Shown here: in pieces, positions 17,142 through 26,658 of the stretch
Position numbering within the stretch: the stretch's first letter is position 1
Layout of the letters: every line of letters begins with the position of its first letter
Origin: Dictyobacter vulcani
Lineage (GTDB): Bacteria; Chloroflexota; Ktedonobacteria; Ktedonobacterales; Ktedonobacteraceae
Assembly (NCBI RefSeq): GCF_008974265.1
Contig: NZ_BKZW01000003.1
Span: 655,275-719,274 of the forward strand
Reading direction: 5' to 3'
DNA: 64,000 nt
Position numbers and translations under genes: made by a program
The notes under the pieces: model-generated
Databases searched by the model: none
The model's input: only the letters and a program-made list of their open reading frames with translations
Told to the model about the DNA's origin: nothing

Positions 17142-17918
17142 CTAGCCGCCAGGAGTTGTCTGTTTGGCCAGAAAATCTTTGACGATAGCATTGAAGATGG
17201 CTGGTTGATCATACATACAGGCGTGACCGGCTTTGGGAATTATTAACAGTGAGGCGGCCTGCATTTTTTCTTGTAGCAGTTCACCCAGGGTTGGAGGGAC
17301 AAGTGTATCACCTTCTCCCCAGATCAGCAGGGTGGGAGTTTGTACCGCCTCGATCTCTTCATCCAGATGTTCCGATATAAGATCGCGAACTGCACGCAGC
17401 AAGGTGAGAAAGCCCATGCGTAACGTGTCTAGCGAGACAATCATAAAGAACTGAGGAGACATATAGCGAAAGGATTTGAGGAGTGGCACGGCATAGCCAA
17501 AAATAGAGCGCACCTGTGGAAAGACGGCGGGCGCGACCAGGATCAGACGTGAGATGGCTTCAGGGCGGTGAGCCGCAATCCATAGTCCGATAAAGCCTCC
17601 CATTGAGTGGCCGATAAAGTCCGCTCGTTCTAAACCAATTGCATCCATCCATTGCAAGAGCCAGCTGGCGGCTTGTAGCAAGGCAAAGCGTTGTTGTATA
17701 TGTGCCATCGACCCAAAGCCAGGCAGATCCACCAGATACACACAATATTCTTGTGCCAGATCTTCTACATTGTGCATCCACCAGCGGGTCGAGGCTGAGA
17801 GTCCATGCAGTAATATAACCGGAGGTCCCGATCCCACGCGTTGATAACGTACCAGAATATTATTCACCTGGACGTATTGTACTTTTGAACGTAATATCAT
17901 TTCCTTTATATAGCACAA
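17142..17918 (-). CDS. Alpha/beta hydrolase
   Basis: A hydrolase of about 250 residues with the alpha/beta fold. The oxyanion strand VILLHGLSASTRWW, nucleophile elbow GHSMGG, acid Asp in WGEGDTLVPP and catalytic His in KAGHACMYDQP are all present in order. It is likely an esterase or C-C hydrolase; the substrate is unknown. The start is uncertain: a TTG at 17918 or ATG six codons later (17900) both fit. No signal peptide. The next gene downstream on this strand is the ECF sigma factor, 235 bp away. Confidence 0.88.
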   Translation of the reverse strand: MCYIKEMILRSKVQYVQVNNILVRYQRVGSGPPVILLHGLSASTRWWMHNVEDLAQEYCVYLVDLPGFGSMAHIQQRFALLQAASWLLQWMDAIGLERADFIGHSMGGFIGLWIAAHRPEAISRLILVAPAVFPQVRSIFGYAVPLLKSFRYMSPQFFMIVSLDTLRMGFLTLLRAVRDLISEHLDEEIEAVQTPTLLIWGEGDTLVPPTLGELLQEKMQAASLLIIPKAGHACMYDQPAIFNAIVKDFLAKQTTPGG

Positions 17919-17995
17919 ATTTCATAAAATGGACAGTACCAGCAATCGCGGCGCGACCCGGATAGCTGGTACTGAACTGTTGCCATCCAGGCGAA

Positions 17996-18754
17996 TCAGT
18001 CGGACTGCCTTTGATCTAATGTGCTTAAATGCGTTAGCAAACGCTGGCGATCCGCTTTTGTCTTGAGCACAAAGACTTTGCCAGGATAGTATTCAAGGTA
18101 CTTGTATGTAGTATCTATGGTTCTATCGAGCTCGCTCATTCTGAACTTTTCGTGATGCATACGCAAGAAATCCAGCACTGGTGGCTCTACGCCATTATTA
18201 TAGGTTTCACGATAGTGTTGGGAAAAATCGGCGGCGGGTGGCTCCGAGATAGCCTGATAGATGGCCAGATAGCGGGCTGAAAATTCCTCATTAAAGCCGG
18301 TTGCAGGTACCTTTGTTTGCTGACGATACAGATCAAGGTAGGTACGCATAAACTCTGTGGGCGGACGATCTGTGTGATCATAGAAGTAGAATATGCCTTT
18401 CAGTAACGGGATCATCAACTTTGTGGCATAAGGATTAGTGCCGCGCAAACTTTTATCCACATGACGATACAGCACACGCCATACCGCTACTGCCAGAGGA
18501 ATATCCAGCAGGACAATGCAATCAGCCTGATGCAGAAGTGGATCCGTCCAGAACAGATAGTTGCCCTCGGTCACCCAGCCGGGTTGCTTCAGGATCGTTA
18601 ACGCTTCTTCTACATAACAGGCTAGAGGTTTCATACCATGTTTCCAGCCAACCTGATCCAAATCATAATGAGGAATACCAAAGCGTTTCGCCAGTTGTCC
18701 TCCCAGAGTGGTCTTGCCGCTGCCAGAACCACCAATAATATGAATCTTGAGCAT
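17996..18754 (-). CDS. P-loop adenylate-kinase-like protein
   Basis: About 252 residues starting MLKIHIIGGSGSGKTT, with Walker A GGSGSGKT at residues 8-15 and LDQVGWKHG, typical of the adenylate kinase-like or FlaR-type (DNA topology modulation) P-loop family. CIVLLDIPLAVAVWRVLYRH follows the pattern of the core nucleotide kinase. The ATG at 18754 is chosen because AAGGA lies upstream; an in-frame ATG at 18772 lacks this. A middle insertion (about 120-200) is longer than in classic members. The phosphorylated substrate is not known. Confidence 0.82.
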   Translation of the reverse strand: MLKIHIIGGSGSGKTTLGGQLAKRFGIPHYDLDQVGWKHGMKPLACYVEEALTILKQPGWVTEGNYLFWTDPLLHQADCIVLLDIPLAVAVWRVLYRHVDKSLRGTNPYATKLMIPLLKGIFYFYDHTDRPPTEFMRTYLDLYRQQTKVPATGFNEEFSARYLAIYQAISEPPAADFSQHYRETYNNGVEPPVLDFLRMHHEKFRMSELDRTIDTTYKYLEYYPGKVFVLKTKADRQRLLTHLSTLDQRQSD

Positions 18755-18772
18755 CGTCTTTTTTTCCTTCAT

Positions 18773-19358
18773 TTCCGTATAAAGCTATATCTTGAGGTAT
18801 ACATGAGGAATAAGGGGTGAGAGGTATGCCAGAAATGTGTACAAAAAAGCACCTGCTCACTGTTATGCAACGGGAAGGCAACTTCCAGAGGAGGATGGAA
18901 AACAGAACGGAATCATAAAAAGAACCATGCCGAACCTGAAAAGAGAAGTTGCTAACGCGATGCCATAGAAACCATTAGAGACCAAACACATTTCTGTTGC
19001 ATTATCTACAAACAGCAACAGATCTGCTTTTCTGGTTCTATTCATCTGGCATACATTAGCGCTGAGCTGGCATAGTGATCTCCTTATTGAAGAAATTATG
19101 TTTACCTGATAATAATAAATAAAATCCTACAAAAAGTCAAGATTATGAAACAGACATATTTTATGCACATGTAACAGGCGAATAGGTCTGTGGGTGGGGT
19201 CGAGAAACGGTTCTATAGACTCGTTACAGGTGATGGCGTTGACCTTATTCTATCTGTGTACAGAGGCACACTGGTCTGGTAATCAGATCATACGAAACGC
19301 TTCTGGACGAACTAAGGAATGAACACAATGCCCGGCTCAGGGTGTAGTTGGATAGAAA
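18773..19358. other. Intergenic region, no gene seen
   Basis: About 590 bp between divergent genes. There are short open frames on both strands without ribosome binding sites or recognisable sequence, and an AT-rich stretch at about 19090-19170. I see no RNA gene or repeat. Confidence 0.5.
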
Positions 19359-20489
19359 ATGGTATTAGTGATGTCAAATTTAAGCATAAGAGGCAAGATT
19401 TCACGGCGTGGGTTCCTGACCTATAGCGCGGCAGCAGTGGGCGTGGTTGCTCTTGGTATCTATGGGAGCAAAGCTGATGTGCATGCTGTTCCCGGCTTGA
19501 GGGACCCAAAGGCGGAGCATGCCGTACAGGCTGTGATGGCAGCATTGGAGAGCCATCAATTGGTTGCTCTGGGTGAGGCCCATCAGTTACAAGAAGAGCA
19601 TGACTTTATTATAGATTTACTAAAAAATTTGAAACCTGGCACCATCAACGATATTGTCGTGGAATTTGGTAGCGCTGGCTATCAGGATGTGATGGATCGT
19701 TTTACTGCTGGCCAGCCAGTTGAGGATCAGGTATTGCGGCAAGTCTGGCGCAATACTTTGATCACAGGTGCCAATCCTGTCTGGGATGCACCGGTGTACG
19801 AGCGCTTCTTCCGGACGGTGCGGGCACTCAATCAAACACTGCCCGCGGCCCATAAGCTGCGTGTGTTGTTGGGAGATCCAGCGATAGACTGGGAGAATGT
19901 CAGGCGGAAAGAAGATTGGGGAAAACTGGTTTTGCAACGGGATGCACACTATGCAGGCGTGGTCGAGCGTGAAGTGCTCCAGAAGGGGCGCAAAGCATTG
20001 TTGATCGCGGGCACCAGTCACCTGTTACGTGGAGTGCGTGCCGAAGGAGATCCAAGCCAACCACCTGATATGGCCCCAATCAACGTCACCGCCCACCTGG
20101 ATGCGGCTCATCCAGGCAGTGTATTCGTCATCGATGTACTCATGACCATTCCAGGCGATCAGAGTGTACAGGCAGATGAGCTTCGGTCCTGGCCGAAACC
20201 CGGCTTTGCCCGATTGGCAGGAACCTGGTTGGGAGTCGAGACGGTCGCTGGCAATAGTAATATACAGGTTTTGATGCGAGGGTCGGCAGCAGATGCCGTC
20301 CTTTACCTGGGAAAGTCCGAAGAACTAACGGCTTCACGTGCTAATCCCGCTCTTTATATGGGAGGAGCGTATGCAGAAGAGTTGGAACGGCGGGGTAAAT
20401 TATTGACGCAATGGGGGATACAAGGTCCTGGCGATCCATTGCAGCAGGCTTTAAAAATCGCCAAGAAAGGGCCACGCTACTTTGCATAG
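19359..20489 (+). CDS. Tat-exported ChaN/Tiki-like (haem-binding uptake superfamily) protein
   Basis: A 376-residue protein with a twin-arginine signal: SRRGFLTYSAAAVGVVALG at about residues 15-33, so it is folded inside and exported. The body starts HQLVALGEAHQLQEEHDFII, the GE-H...EEH motif of the ChaN/erythromycin-esterase/Tiki superfamily, and LLIAGTSHLLRGVRAEGDP provides the second conserved His region. Members bind haem or iron, or act as metalloproteases or esterases; which applies here is open. The start may be 19359 or ATG 19371. It has no nearby haem or iron transport genes. Confidence 0.75.
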   Translation: MVLVMSNLSIRGKISRRGFLTYSAAAVGVVALGIYGSKADVHAVPGLRDPKAEHAVQAVMAALESHQLVALGEAHQLQEEHDFIIDLLKNLKPGTINDIVVEFGSAGYQDVMDRFTAGQPVEDQVLRQVWRNTLITGANPVWDAPVYERFFRTVRALNQTLPAAHKLRVLLGDPAIDWENVRRKEDWGKLVLQRDAHYAGVVEREVLQKGRKALLIAGTSHLLRGVRAEGDPSQPPDMAPINVTAHLDAAHPGSVFVIDVLMTIPGDQSVQADELRSWPKPGFARLAGTWLGVETVAGNSNIQVLMRGSAADAVLYLGKSEELTASRANPALYMGGAYAEELERRGKLLTQWGIQGPGDPLQQALKIAKKGPRYFA

Positions 20490-20528
20490 ATGAAGTTTAT
20501 GGCGTGAGCCTGTGGTAGCAAAATCCAG

Positions 20529-20574
20529 GCAAGTACAAAGATAACAGAAGATCTTCAGCCATCTTTGTACTTGC
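20529..20574. terminator. Hairpin between convergent genes
   Basis: GCAAGTACAAAGAT (20529-20542) pairs perfectly with ATCTTTGTACTTGC (20561-20574). It lies between the ends of the ChaN-like gene and the HhH protein gene and can serve both, though no long T-run follows. Confidence 0.65.
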
Positions 20575-20589
20575 TGACGCCGGGAGGAC

Positions 20590-20811
20590 TTAGTTTCCCC
20601 TGGTTATCTCACCTGCGAATGACAGGCCACGGGCTTCAAGTGCGCTGCGGAGCTGTTTGAGTGCATTTGGCCCAATGCCATGGAGCTTTTTGATCTCGGT
20701 TTCACGTACCTCCACTAGTTGTTCCAGCCGCCAGTAGCCAGCCCCGCTAAGTGCCCGGAGTGCAGGCTGAGACAGCTTCGCTGGTAGATCGCTTTCCTGT
20801 TGATTTTGCAT
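20590..20811 (-). CDS. Small helix-hairpin-helix DNA-binding protein
   Basis: A 73-residue protein built almost entirely from a helix-hairpin-helix unit similar to the RNA polymerase alpha C-terminal domain: LSQPALRALSGAGYWRLEQL, then ETEIKKLHGIGPNALKQLRS. The GIGPNAL hairpin is the DNA-contacting signature. The start has GGGAGG upstream. It stands alone with its own terminator; similar small proteins are common in Chloroflexota and Bacillota but their role is undefined. Confidence 0.8.
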   Translation of the reverse strand: MQNQQESDLPAKLSQPALRALSGAGYWRLEQLVEVRETEIKKLHGIGPNALKQLRSALEARGLSFAGEITRGN

Positions 20812-20946
20812 GTTGATTACCTCCCAACTTTTGAAACGGATGATGGTTTTCAGGCATCATAACATGAAAATAAGCATAAAACTTCTTCTATCTTGCCACG
20901 ATCTGCCATACACTCCAACGCACACAGTTTTTCTATGAAGAAGTAA

Positions 20947-20984
20947 GTTTGCCGCTTTGCATCGTTGTGATGTAAGCGGCAAAC
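20947..20984 (-). terminator. Terminator of the M32 carboxypeptidase gene
   Basis: GTTTGCCGCTT and AAGCGGCAAAC pair, with inner CATC/GATG extending the stem. It lies 28 bp beyond the stop of the carboxypeptidase on the minus strand, with ACTTACTTCTTC-type pyrimidine sequence after it. Confidence 0.6.
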
Positions 20985-21011
20985 CTATGAAGCAATGTAG
21001 CTACGATATGA

Positions 21012-22577
21012 CTAATTGTTGACTTGCTCTGGTGGTAGATTGTAGACGCTTTCGAATTTATTGGTCAGGTAGTCTACGAAGTATTGTGGGTTGGGAGCTT
21101 CACCAGTGGCGCGTTGTATAAGCTCTTCGGGTTGATAGATGACTCCGTATTGGTGGATATGCTCACGCAACCAGGTAAGGATAAAACTGGTATCGCCAGT
21201 CGCCAGCTGTTCCTGGAAATCCGGGAAGGTTTGCTGGAGCGTATGCAATATCTGAGCCGAATACAGATTGCCCAGGGTATAAGTTGGGAAATAGCCGAAC
21301 TGCGAGGTCCAGTGGACATCTTGCAGGACGCCTTCCGTCTCGGTTGGAGGTGTGATGCCCAGATATTGCTGGTATCTTTCATTCCAGAGGCGAGGCAGGC
21401 TTTCAACGGCGAACTCACCATTCACCAATCCTTTTTCGAGCTCAAAGCGAATCAGGATATGCAGATTATAAGTGACTTCGTCGGCCATTACGCGGATCAG
21501 GCTGGGTTTGACTGTATTAAGGGCGCGCACAAAGATGGCTTGCTCAATATCCTTAAAGTGCTCAGGGAAGGCTTGCTGGAGTAGTCCATAATGGGCCTGC
21601 CAGAAAGCTGACGAACGACCGATAGCATTTTCCCAGAGGCGTGACTGTGATTCATGGATACCCAGAGAAGCACCATTGGCCAGCGCGGTACGCGCCAGTG
21701 CGGGCGAAATACCCTGAGCATAAAGTCCATGGCCGCCTTCATGCATGCCGGCCATAATCCCCATCGGCAGATACTGCTCATCATAGCGATTGGTCACGCG
21801 CACATCAAAGGGAGCGCCAAAGTCAGTCGTGAAAGGATGTTGAGAGCGTGCCAGTTGACCACGCGAGAAATCATAACCTATCACACGCAAAAGTTGATCA
21901 CTCAGAGTATGCTGCTGTTCCGGTGCGAAATGCCCATACAGACTGGAGGCATCAATGGTTTGACCGCTTTGCTGGATGCGTTGTAACAGACTGGTGCTTA
22001 CCGCGCGCACCGACTGAAACATCGCCTCCACTTTACGTGTCGTCAAGCCTGGCTCAAAATCATCCAGCAGGGCATCATAGGGAAACTCGGTATAGCCGAT
22101 GCGCTCGGCGACCTCGCGTTTAAGCGCGATAGTCCGTTGCAGGAAAGGTGCAAAGAGAGCAAAATCATTATTGGCACGTGATTTCTGCCAGGCATCTACA
22201 CTCTCTGAACGTAGCCTGGCCTTCTCCTCCACCAGACTTTTAGGTAGCTTTGTGGCGTGATCGTATGTACGCCGGGTCTGGCGGAGCAGGCCACGATCAG
22301 CATCGGTAAATGATTCCTGGGACGCTGCCTTTTCCGCATTCGACAATAACGTGCCCATCTCCTGAGCTGTCAGGCGTTCATGGATAATACTCTCGAGGAT
22401 CGCGACCTGATGCATACGCATCACGCCAGCCTCAGCCGGCATAGCGGTTTGCTGATCCCAGGACGCCAGAGCCAGCAAAGCTTCCAGGTCCCCGATTGGA
22501 TGGAGGTATTCCAGTAACGCATTCAAATAGGTGTTTTGTGTGGTAAAGCTGATAGTGCTTTTTGATGCTAGAGTCAT
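21012..22577 (-). CDS. Metallocarboxypeptidase, family M32
   Basis: A 521-residue cytoplasmic carboxypeptidase that removes C-terminal residues from peptides. The zinc-binding HEGGH motif is at 279-283 with GMHEGGHGLYAQGI around it, and the third ligand Glu in IHESQSRLWEN at about 308. The early LASWDQQTAMPAEA segment is a family signature. Length is normal (about 500). The start at 22577 has AAGGT about 9 bases upstream. It is monocistronic. Confidence 0.93.
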   Translation of the reverse strand: MTLASKSTISFTTQNTYLNALLEYLHPIGDLEALLALASWDQQTAMPAEAGVMRMHQVAILESIIHERLTAQEMGTLLSNAEKAASQESFTDADRGLLRQTRRTYDHATKLPKSLVEEKARLRSESVDAWQKSRANNDFALFAPFLQRTIALKREVAERIGYTEFPYDALLDDFEPGLTTRKVEAMFQSVRAVSTSLLQRIQQSGQTIDASSLYGHFAPEQQHTLSDQLLRVIGYDFSRGQLARSQHPFTTDFGAPFDVRVTNRYDEQYLPMGIMAGMHEGGHGLYAQGISPALARTALANGASLGIHESQSRLWENAIGRSSAFWQAHYGLLQQAFPEHFKDIEQAIFVRALNTVKPSLIRVMADEVTYNLHILIRFELEKGLVNGEFAVESLPRLWNERYQQYLGITPPTETEGVLQDVHWTSQFGYFPTYTLGNLYSAQILHTLQQTFPDFQEQLATGDTSFILTWLREHIHQYGVIYQPEELIQRATGEAPNPQYFVDYLTNKFESVYNLPPEQVNN

Positions 22578-22784
22578 ACTGTTTTTTTACCTTCATTAGT
22601 AGTATTTGTAGATAGATATGCCTGGCACTTATTTTATGCAATCGGTCAAAGCTGTGGCAACACCCTGGTTAGTGTTGGTTGCTTGTTATCGCACGATAAG
22701 CCCTTGTTTGTCTCTACATTTTAACATGGCCTGGGTCTTAAGAAAGCGCTAAAGAGAGCTATTTGGTGTTGACGTATGTAGGAC

Positions 22785-22813
22785 AACAGAAGTTCCATTA
22801 TGGAACCTCTGTT
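22785..22813. terminator. Hairpin downstream of acetyltransferase gene
   Basis: AACAGAAGTTCCAT and ATGGAACCTCTGTT pair with one mismatch and almost no loop. It lies 22 bp after the acetyltransferase stop (minus strand). No T-run, so function as a terminator is tentative. Confidence 0.45.
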
Positions 22814-22835
22814 ATCCTGAAAAGCTCGGATAGTT

Positions 22836-23741
22836 TTAGGGTTGGTTCATCCACTTGCCGAGATGGCGAATGGTATGGACTTGTTGAAAGCCAACCTTTT
22901 TATAGGCAGCACGGGCCGGCGTACGATCCAGATTGGTCTCGACGATGGCGCTGTCCGCTCCGTGTGCTTTGAAGCGGTGGAGCATGGCTAATAACAAGAT
23001 GCGGCCCAGGCCGAATTGCTGGAAGCGTGGATGGACTCCGATTGGTTCTACCTGGGCAACCTTGCGTGTTGGCTCAAACCAGCCAACGCAGAATCCGACC
23101 AATGAGCCGTCAGGAGCTTCGATGACCAGATCTAAATCAGATCGATATTGCGGCATACGCAGGGTACGTGCGCGCCATTCGGCCGTCATCGAGGTACTTT
23201 CAAAGGCGGCGCGTTGCAGCTCAGCATAGGCGGCGACTTCCTGCTCACCTTTGAATAGGCGTAACAGGAAACCATCTGGTAGCGATGGCACAGCTAAAAG
23301 ATCGCGCAATGGATGTTGCAGCAAGACATAATGATCCTCCTCGTCCAGCGTAAAACCATGCTCCAGAGCGAGCTGGCGGCGGTCTAAATCATCATCGCGA
23401 AACTCGATCCAGTAGGGCAGCGGCCAGCCTCGCTCTGTATCGAGTTCAAGAAAATGTTTGTCTGCCCAGGCGAACAGATCCGTGATGACATCGGTAAAAG
23501 TAGAGCCGGGCAGAATAAAAAGATCGAGGGCGGCCCAATAATATTGCCAGGCTGCGAAGCCCACCACATTGCCTGTTGCATCTGTCCAGAAAACGGCATT
23601 CTGGCCAGTGTTCATTGTCGGTGAACTGAGTCGCCAGGGTAAATCGATCACGTGACGACACGCAAATGGCATCCTGTTCACCAGATCCAGGATGCGAGGC
23701 AGATCAGCCTCACCGCGGTATGGATGACGGGTAATAGTCAT
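22836..23741 (-). CDS. GNAT family N-acetyltransferase
   Basis: A 301-residue protein with a weak N-terminal GNAT-like half (TITRHPYRGEADLPRILDLV) and a clear C-terminal GNAT domain: VEPIGVHPRFQQFGLGRILL (acetyl-CoA pyrophosphate loop Q-x-x-G-x-G) and ARAAYKKVGFQQVHTIRHLG. It acetylates an unknown amine using acetyl-CoA in the cytoplasm. The start has GAAAGGAC upstream. No operon partner. Confidence 0.88.
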   Translation of the reverse strand: MTITRHPYRGEADLPRILDLVNRMPFACRHVIDLPWRLSSPTMNTGQNAVFWTDATGNVVGFAAWQYYWAALDLFILPGSTFTDVITDLFAWADKHFLELDTERGWPLPYWIEFRDDDLDRRQLALEHGFTLDEEDHYVLLQHPLRDLLAVPSLPDGFLLRLFKGEQEVAAYAELQRAAFESTSMTAEWRARTLRMPQYRSDLDLVIEAPDGSLVGFCVGWFEPTRKVAQVEPIGVHPRFQQFGLGRILLLAMLHRFKAHGADSAIVETNLDRTPARAAYKKVGFQQVHTIRHLGKWMNQP

Positions 23742-23934
23742 GAGAGAGTCCTTTCCCTTGAATCATTCTCGCTATGTAAAGAATATCATGTTCTTTGTAT
23801 GTTGTCCTACTTATTATCGTGATAGATACTTCTAATCGATGTGATCTTATTGAAGAGAAGTGGCAGCGGTAATCGACCGCAAGGGATAATCGACCTCAAG
23901 GGTCGAAACTACGGATTGTTTTTGGTAGCTATCG

Positions 23935-24540
23935 TTACGATTCATCGGATGAATCATGAGAGTTGGTGTCTGGCGGGATCTGGCTGTAATATTGGAGCCA
24001 GTTGATGGCGATTTCACTCTGGGCCTCGCGTAGCGAGATTTTTCCGGCGCAGACCTGATCGTGGAGGTAATTTTCGACCTGATTTTTCTGCCGATAGCCG
24101 GGTAGGGGCTTGTCGGGTTCGGGCCAGAGGTTGGAGATGTCGTTGGAGCCGCCGAGTTGGAGGCTGACCAGGTGATCTATTTCATACTGGCCTGGCAGGC
24201 GTTTTTTGATCCCATAGGAGGCATAGATTTTCCTTTTAAGAGGTTGCGACACATTGCGTACAGAACTGGCGTACCCAGGAGTGCAGATATCTTTCGCGGT
24301 AATTTGAGGAAAAATAGCTCCTGGCGTGCATGCACTATCCTGCAACGATCCCTCGATCTGGCATCCGGATGTCTGGGTCTGGTGACCCCAGTCGGGTTCG
24401 ATATAGGATTGGAAGGGCTGGTTGCCTGTATAGGGCGATGATTTTTGCTGCAGCGCTGGTATCGGCAACAGGTTGAAGCTATACAGGATGACCAGGAACA
24501 AGAGCAGCACAATCAGGATCAGGAGAAGTCTTATGGCCAT
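23935..24540 (-). CDS. Membrane-anchored or secreted HNH-like protein
   Basis: A 201-residue protein. Residues 1-25 form a strong hydrophobic segment (LLLILIVLLLFLVILYSF), so it is exported or membrane-anchored. Four cysteines follow (GCQIEG, SACTPG, DICTPG, QVCAGK). Near residues 122-145 EIDHLVSLQLGGSNDISNLW resembles the HNH nuclease core, where D-H and the later N bind metal. A role as an extracellular nuclease is plausible but unproven; the second HNH His is not obvious. AGGAAG precedes the ATG. Confidence 0.7.
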   Translation of the reverse strand: MAIRLLLILIVLLLFLVILYSFNLLPIPALQQKSSPYTGNQPFQSYIEPDWGHQTQTSGCQIEGSLQDSACTPGAIFPQITAKDICTPGYASSVRNVSQPLKRKIYASYGIKKRLPGQYEIDHLVSLQLGGSNDISNLWPEPDKPLPGYRQKNQVENYLHDQVCAGKISLREAQSEIAINWLQYYSQIPPDTNSHDSSDES

Positions 24541-24581
24541 AGCTACACTTCCTATAGTCTAAAAGTATCAGTAGTCAACCA

Positions 24582-25430
24582 CTAATCGGATTGCAAGATA
24601 AGCCACGTGTCCGCAAAATAGCCGGCCTGCAGATCAGGCCAGCGTATCCAATAATAAAGCATGCCGGAGCTACCCCAGCGCATATGGATGCGCTCATCGC
24701 TATCAAGTTGTAGCAACAAACGCCAATCCCGACTTCTGGTGCACAAAAGTTCGATGCGCGGATCCTCAACGTTGCGTACTCCTGAACGCATCAACTGGCA
24801 CTGTTCCTGCATATCATCCTGCAGCATATAGGGATGTCCCAGAACGCTATGGTGTGGCTCATATTTCCCGGTGCCAGCAGAAAGTGAACTCACCAACTCG
24901 TCGTACCGTTCTTGTTCGTCATCACTCCAATCGAAATTTTTGATCAGAGATTGCGGTAACTGGGACAGCGTGGAATCATTGGCGCCATGTACCTGGCAGG
25001 CGGAAAAGCGGTCAGCGCAAGGCAAGGATTCGGGTGGTAATCTGGGTTGGAGGTGGGTGGTAGTGCGACGATAAAGCACGGACCAACTTCCCAGATCATC
25101 GGGATCCGCGCCATACGTCTGCTGCCGGGCGGCATAGAAAAACCAGAGCATGCCATAAGCCGGTAAGGAGTGCTCACTATCGTAGGGAGCCAACTCCGCC
25201 AGCCGTAGTTGCGCAATAAACGCCAGCGGAAAGCGCCTCCATCTGGGCCATGCTACATCTGGTGGCAGATCTGGTATGCCTCCTATTTTGGATGATCCGG
25301 AAGCCAATGCCGCCTCTGGTGTCGGGGTAGCAATCAGATGTATTGAAGGAGCTAGCAGGGCCGGTAGATCCTTGAGCAGGCGCGACAAGCCTGCCGCCAC
25401 CAATGCATCATGTAGCGCCTTTTTATTCAT
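24582..25430 (-). CDS. DUF1963 (YwqG-like) protein
   Basis: A 282-residue cytoplasmic protein of the YwqG/DUF1963 family, whose function is unknown. Family signs are SKIGGIPDLPPDVAWPRW, FPLAFIAQLRLAELAPYD and the aromatic GMLWFFYAARQQ, later LLLQLDSDERIHMRWGSSGM with YYWIRWPDLQAG at the end. Length is normal. GGAGG lies 12 bases before the start. It is 41 bp upstream of the HNH-like gene on the same strand, so the two may be cotranscribed. Confidence 0.83.
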   Translation of the reverse strand: MNKKALHDALVAAGLSRLLKDLPALLAPSIHLIATPTPEAALASGSSKIGGIPDLPPDVAWPRWRRFPLAFIAQLRLAELAPYDSEHSLPAYGMLWFFYAARQQTYGADPDDLGSWSVLYRRTTTHLQPRLPPESLPCADRFSACQVHGANDSTLSQLPQSLIKNFDWSDDEQERYDELVSSLSAGTGKYEPHHSVLGHPYMLQDDMQEQCQLMRSGVRNVEDPRIELLCTRSRDWRLLLQLDSDERIHMRWGSSGMLYYWIRWPDLQAGYFADTWLILQSD

Positions 25431-25559
25431 CGCGACATTATTCCTCCTATCTATCAGCTCACACGCCGCAGATAGGAGCTTTGTTACATCTGCCTGCCAG
25501 GGATGATGCGTATATCCAATAGTACAACTATGCTAGCGATGAAAGAAGGTTTATTTTAT

Positions 25560-26498
25560 ATGAAGTATAGTGCCGAAATTCCTAATGGTTGGAAAATGAA
25601 TCTGGCAGCGATCAAAGATCCTGTGGAAGCTTATGAGGCGATGACCAATGTCGCAAAAGCCGCCGATGAGGCTGGCTATGAGTCCGTCTGGATGGTTGAT
25701 CATTTTCATACCATTCCTAAACCTTCCCAGGAAGTGACATTTGAAGTCTGGATGTCGCTGGCAGCTATTGCGCGTGATACCAAACGTGTGCGCATCGGCC
25801 AGATTGTGACCTGTAATGGATATCGCAATCCTGCCCTGCTGGCGAAAATGGCCAGTACGCTGGACGTGCTCTCCCATGGCCGCTTGAATTTTGGTATCGG
25901 TGCAGGTTGGTACGAGCACGAATATCGCGCCTACGGCTATCCCTATCCCGATGCTCCGGAGCGGTTGCGCATGTTGCGGGAAGCGCTTCAGGTCATTCAT
26001 GCGATGTGGGAGCAAGAAGAGGCCCATTTTGAAGGTAAGTATTACCAGATACGTGGAGCCATCAACCAGCCAAAGGGCGTCCAGAAGCCGCATATTCCAA
26101 TCCTGATTGGTGGTGGAGGAGAGAAGGTCACACTCAAACTGGTCGCGCAATATGGAGACGCCTGTAATGTGAGTGGTGATGTGGAAACAATCAAGCATAA
26201 GTTGGCCGTCCTCAAAAATCACTGTGAGACAGTGGGCCGTGATTACGGTACCATCCATTGTACCATGGGTGCTGTTTGTTCTATTGCGGATACAGACGAA
26301 GAGGCTCTGGCGCTACTGCCAGCGCATGTCAGAGAGCAGTTGCGTGATACCTCGTTAGTAGGCAGTCCTGAGACGATTCGTCAGCGCATAGCTGCATTAG
26401 AAGCGGCGGGAATTCACGAGTTAATTCTAGATTTCCCCAACAGCGGCACCGATCTGACCCCCCTCTACCGCTTCGCGCGTGAATTCATCAAACAATAG
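25560..26498 (+). CDS. LLM class F420-dependent oxidoreductase
   Basis: About 312 residues, luciferase-like TIM barrel. MKYSAEIPNGWKMNLAAIKD at the start, YESVWMVDHFHTIP, GYRNPALLAKMASTLDVLSH, LNFGIGAGWYEHEYRAYG, PHIPILIGGGGEKVTLKLVA mark the family. The start at 25560 is preferred over an in-frame ATG at 25503 because AAAGAAGG precedes it and because the family begins with this first strand. It divergently neighbours the DUF1963 gene. Cofactor is probably F420; substrate unknown. Confidence 0.9.
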   Translation: MKYSAEIPNGWKMNLAAIKDPVEAYEAMTNVAKAADEAGYESVWMVDHFHTIPKPSQEVTFEVWMSLAAIARDTKRVRIGQIVTCNGYRNPALLAKMASTLDVLSHGRLNFGIGAGWYEHEYRAYGYPYPDAPERLRMLREALQVIHAMWEQEEAHFEGKYYQIRGAINQPKGVQKPHIPILIGGGGEKVTLKLVAQYGDACNVSGDVETIKHKLAVLKNHCETVGRDYGTIHCTMGAVCSIADTDEEALALLPAHVREQLRDTSLVGSPETIRQRIAALEAAGIHELILDFPNSGTDLTPLYRFAREFIKQ

Positions 26499-26562
26499 AA
26501 TAGGCCATGCTCATTCCATGTTAAACGTGGGCTATCCTGAATATGTGAGGGTAGCTAGAAAT

Positions 26563-26629
26563 AAGGGAACCTCCTGAGAGATACTGTCTGTAACCAGAAC
26601 CGACAGAGATGCCCTCAGGAGGTTTCCTT
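26563..26629. terminator. Long hairpin terminator
   Basis: AAGGGAACCTCCTGAG and CTCAGGAGGTTTCCTT pair with a 37-base loop that itself contains CTGTC/GACAG. It lies between two convergent genes (oxidoreductase ending 26498, secreted protein ending 26659). Confidence 0.7.
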
Positions 26630-26658
26630 GTGCTAAGCGGGATTGCTAAAGTGACTGC

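Noticed and set aside
21084..21584. 166-codon open frame on the plus strand
   Set aside because: Antisense shadow of the M32 carboxypeptidase gene.
25551..26258. 235-codon open frame on the minus strand
   Set aside because: It is antisense to the luciferase-like oxidoreductase at 25560 and its sequence matches no family; a composition artefact.
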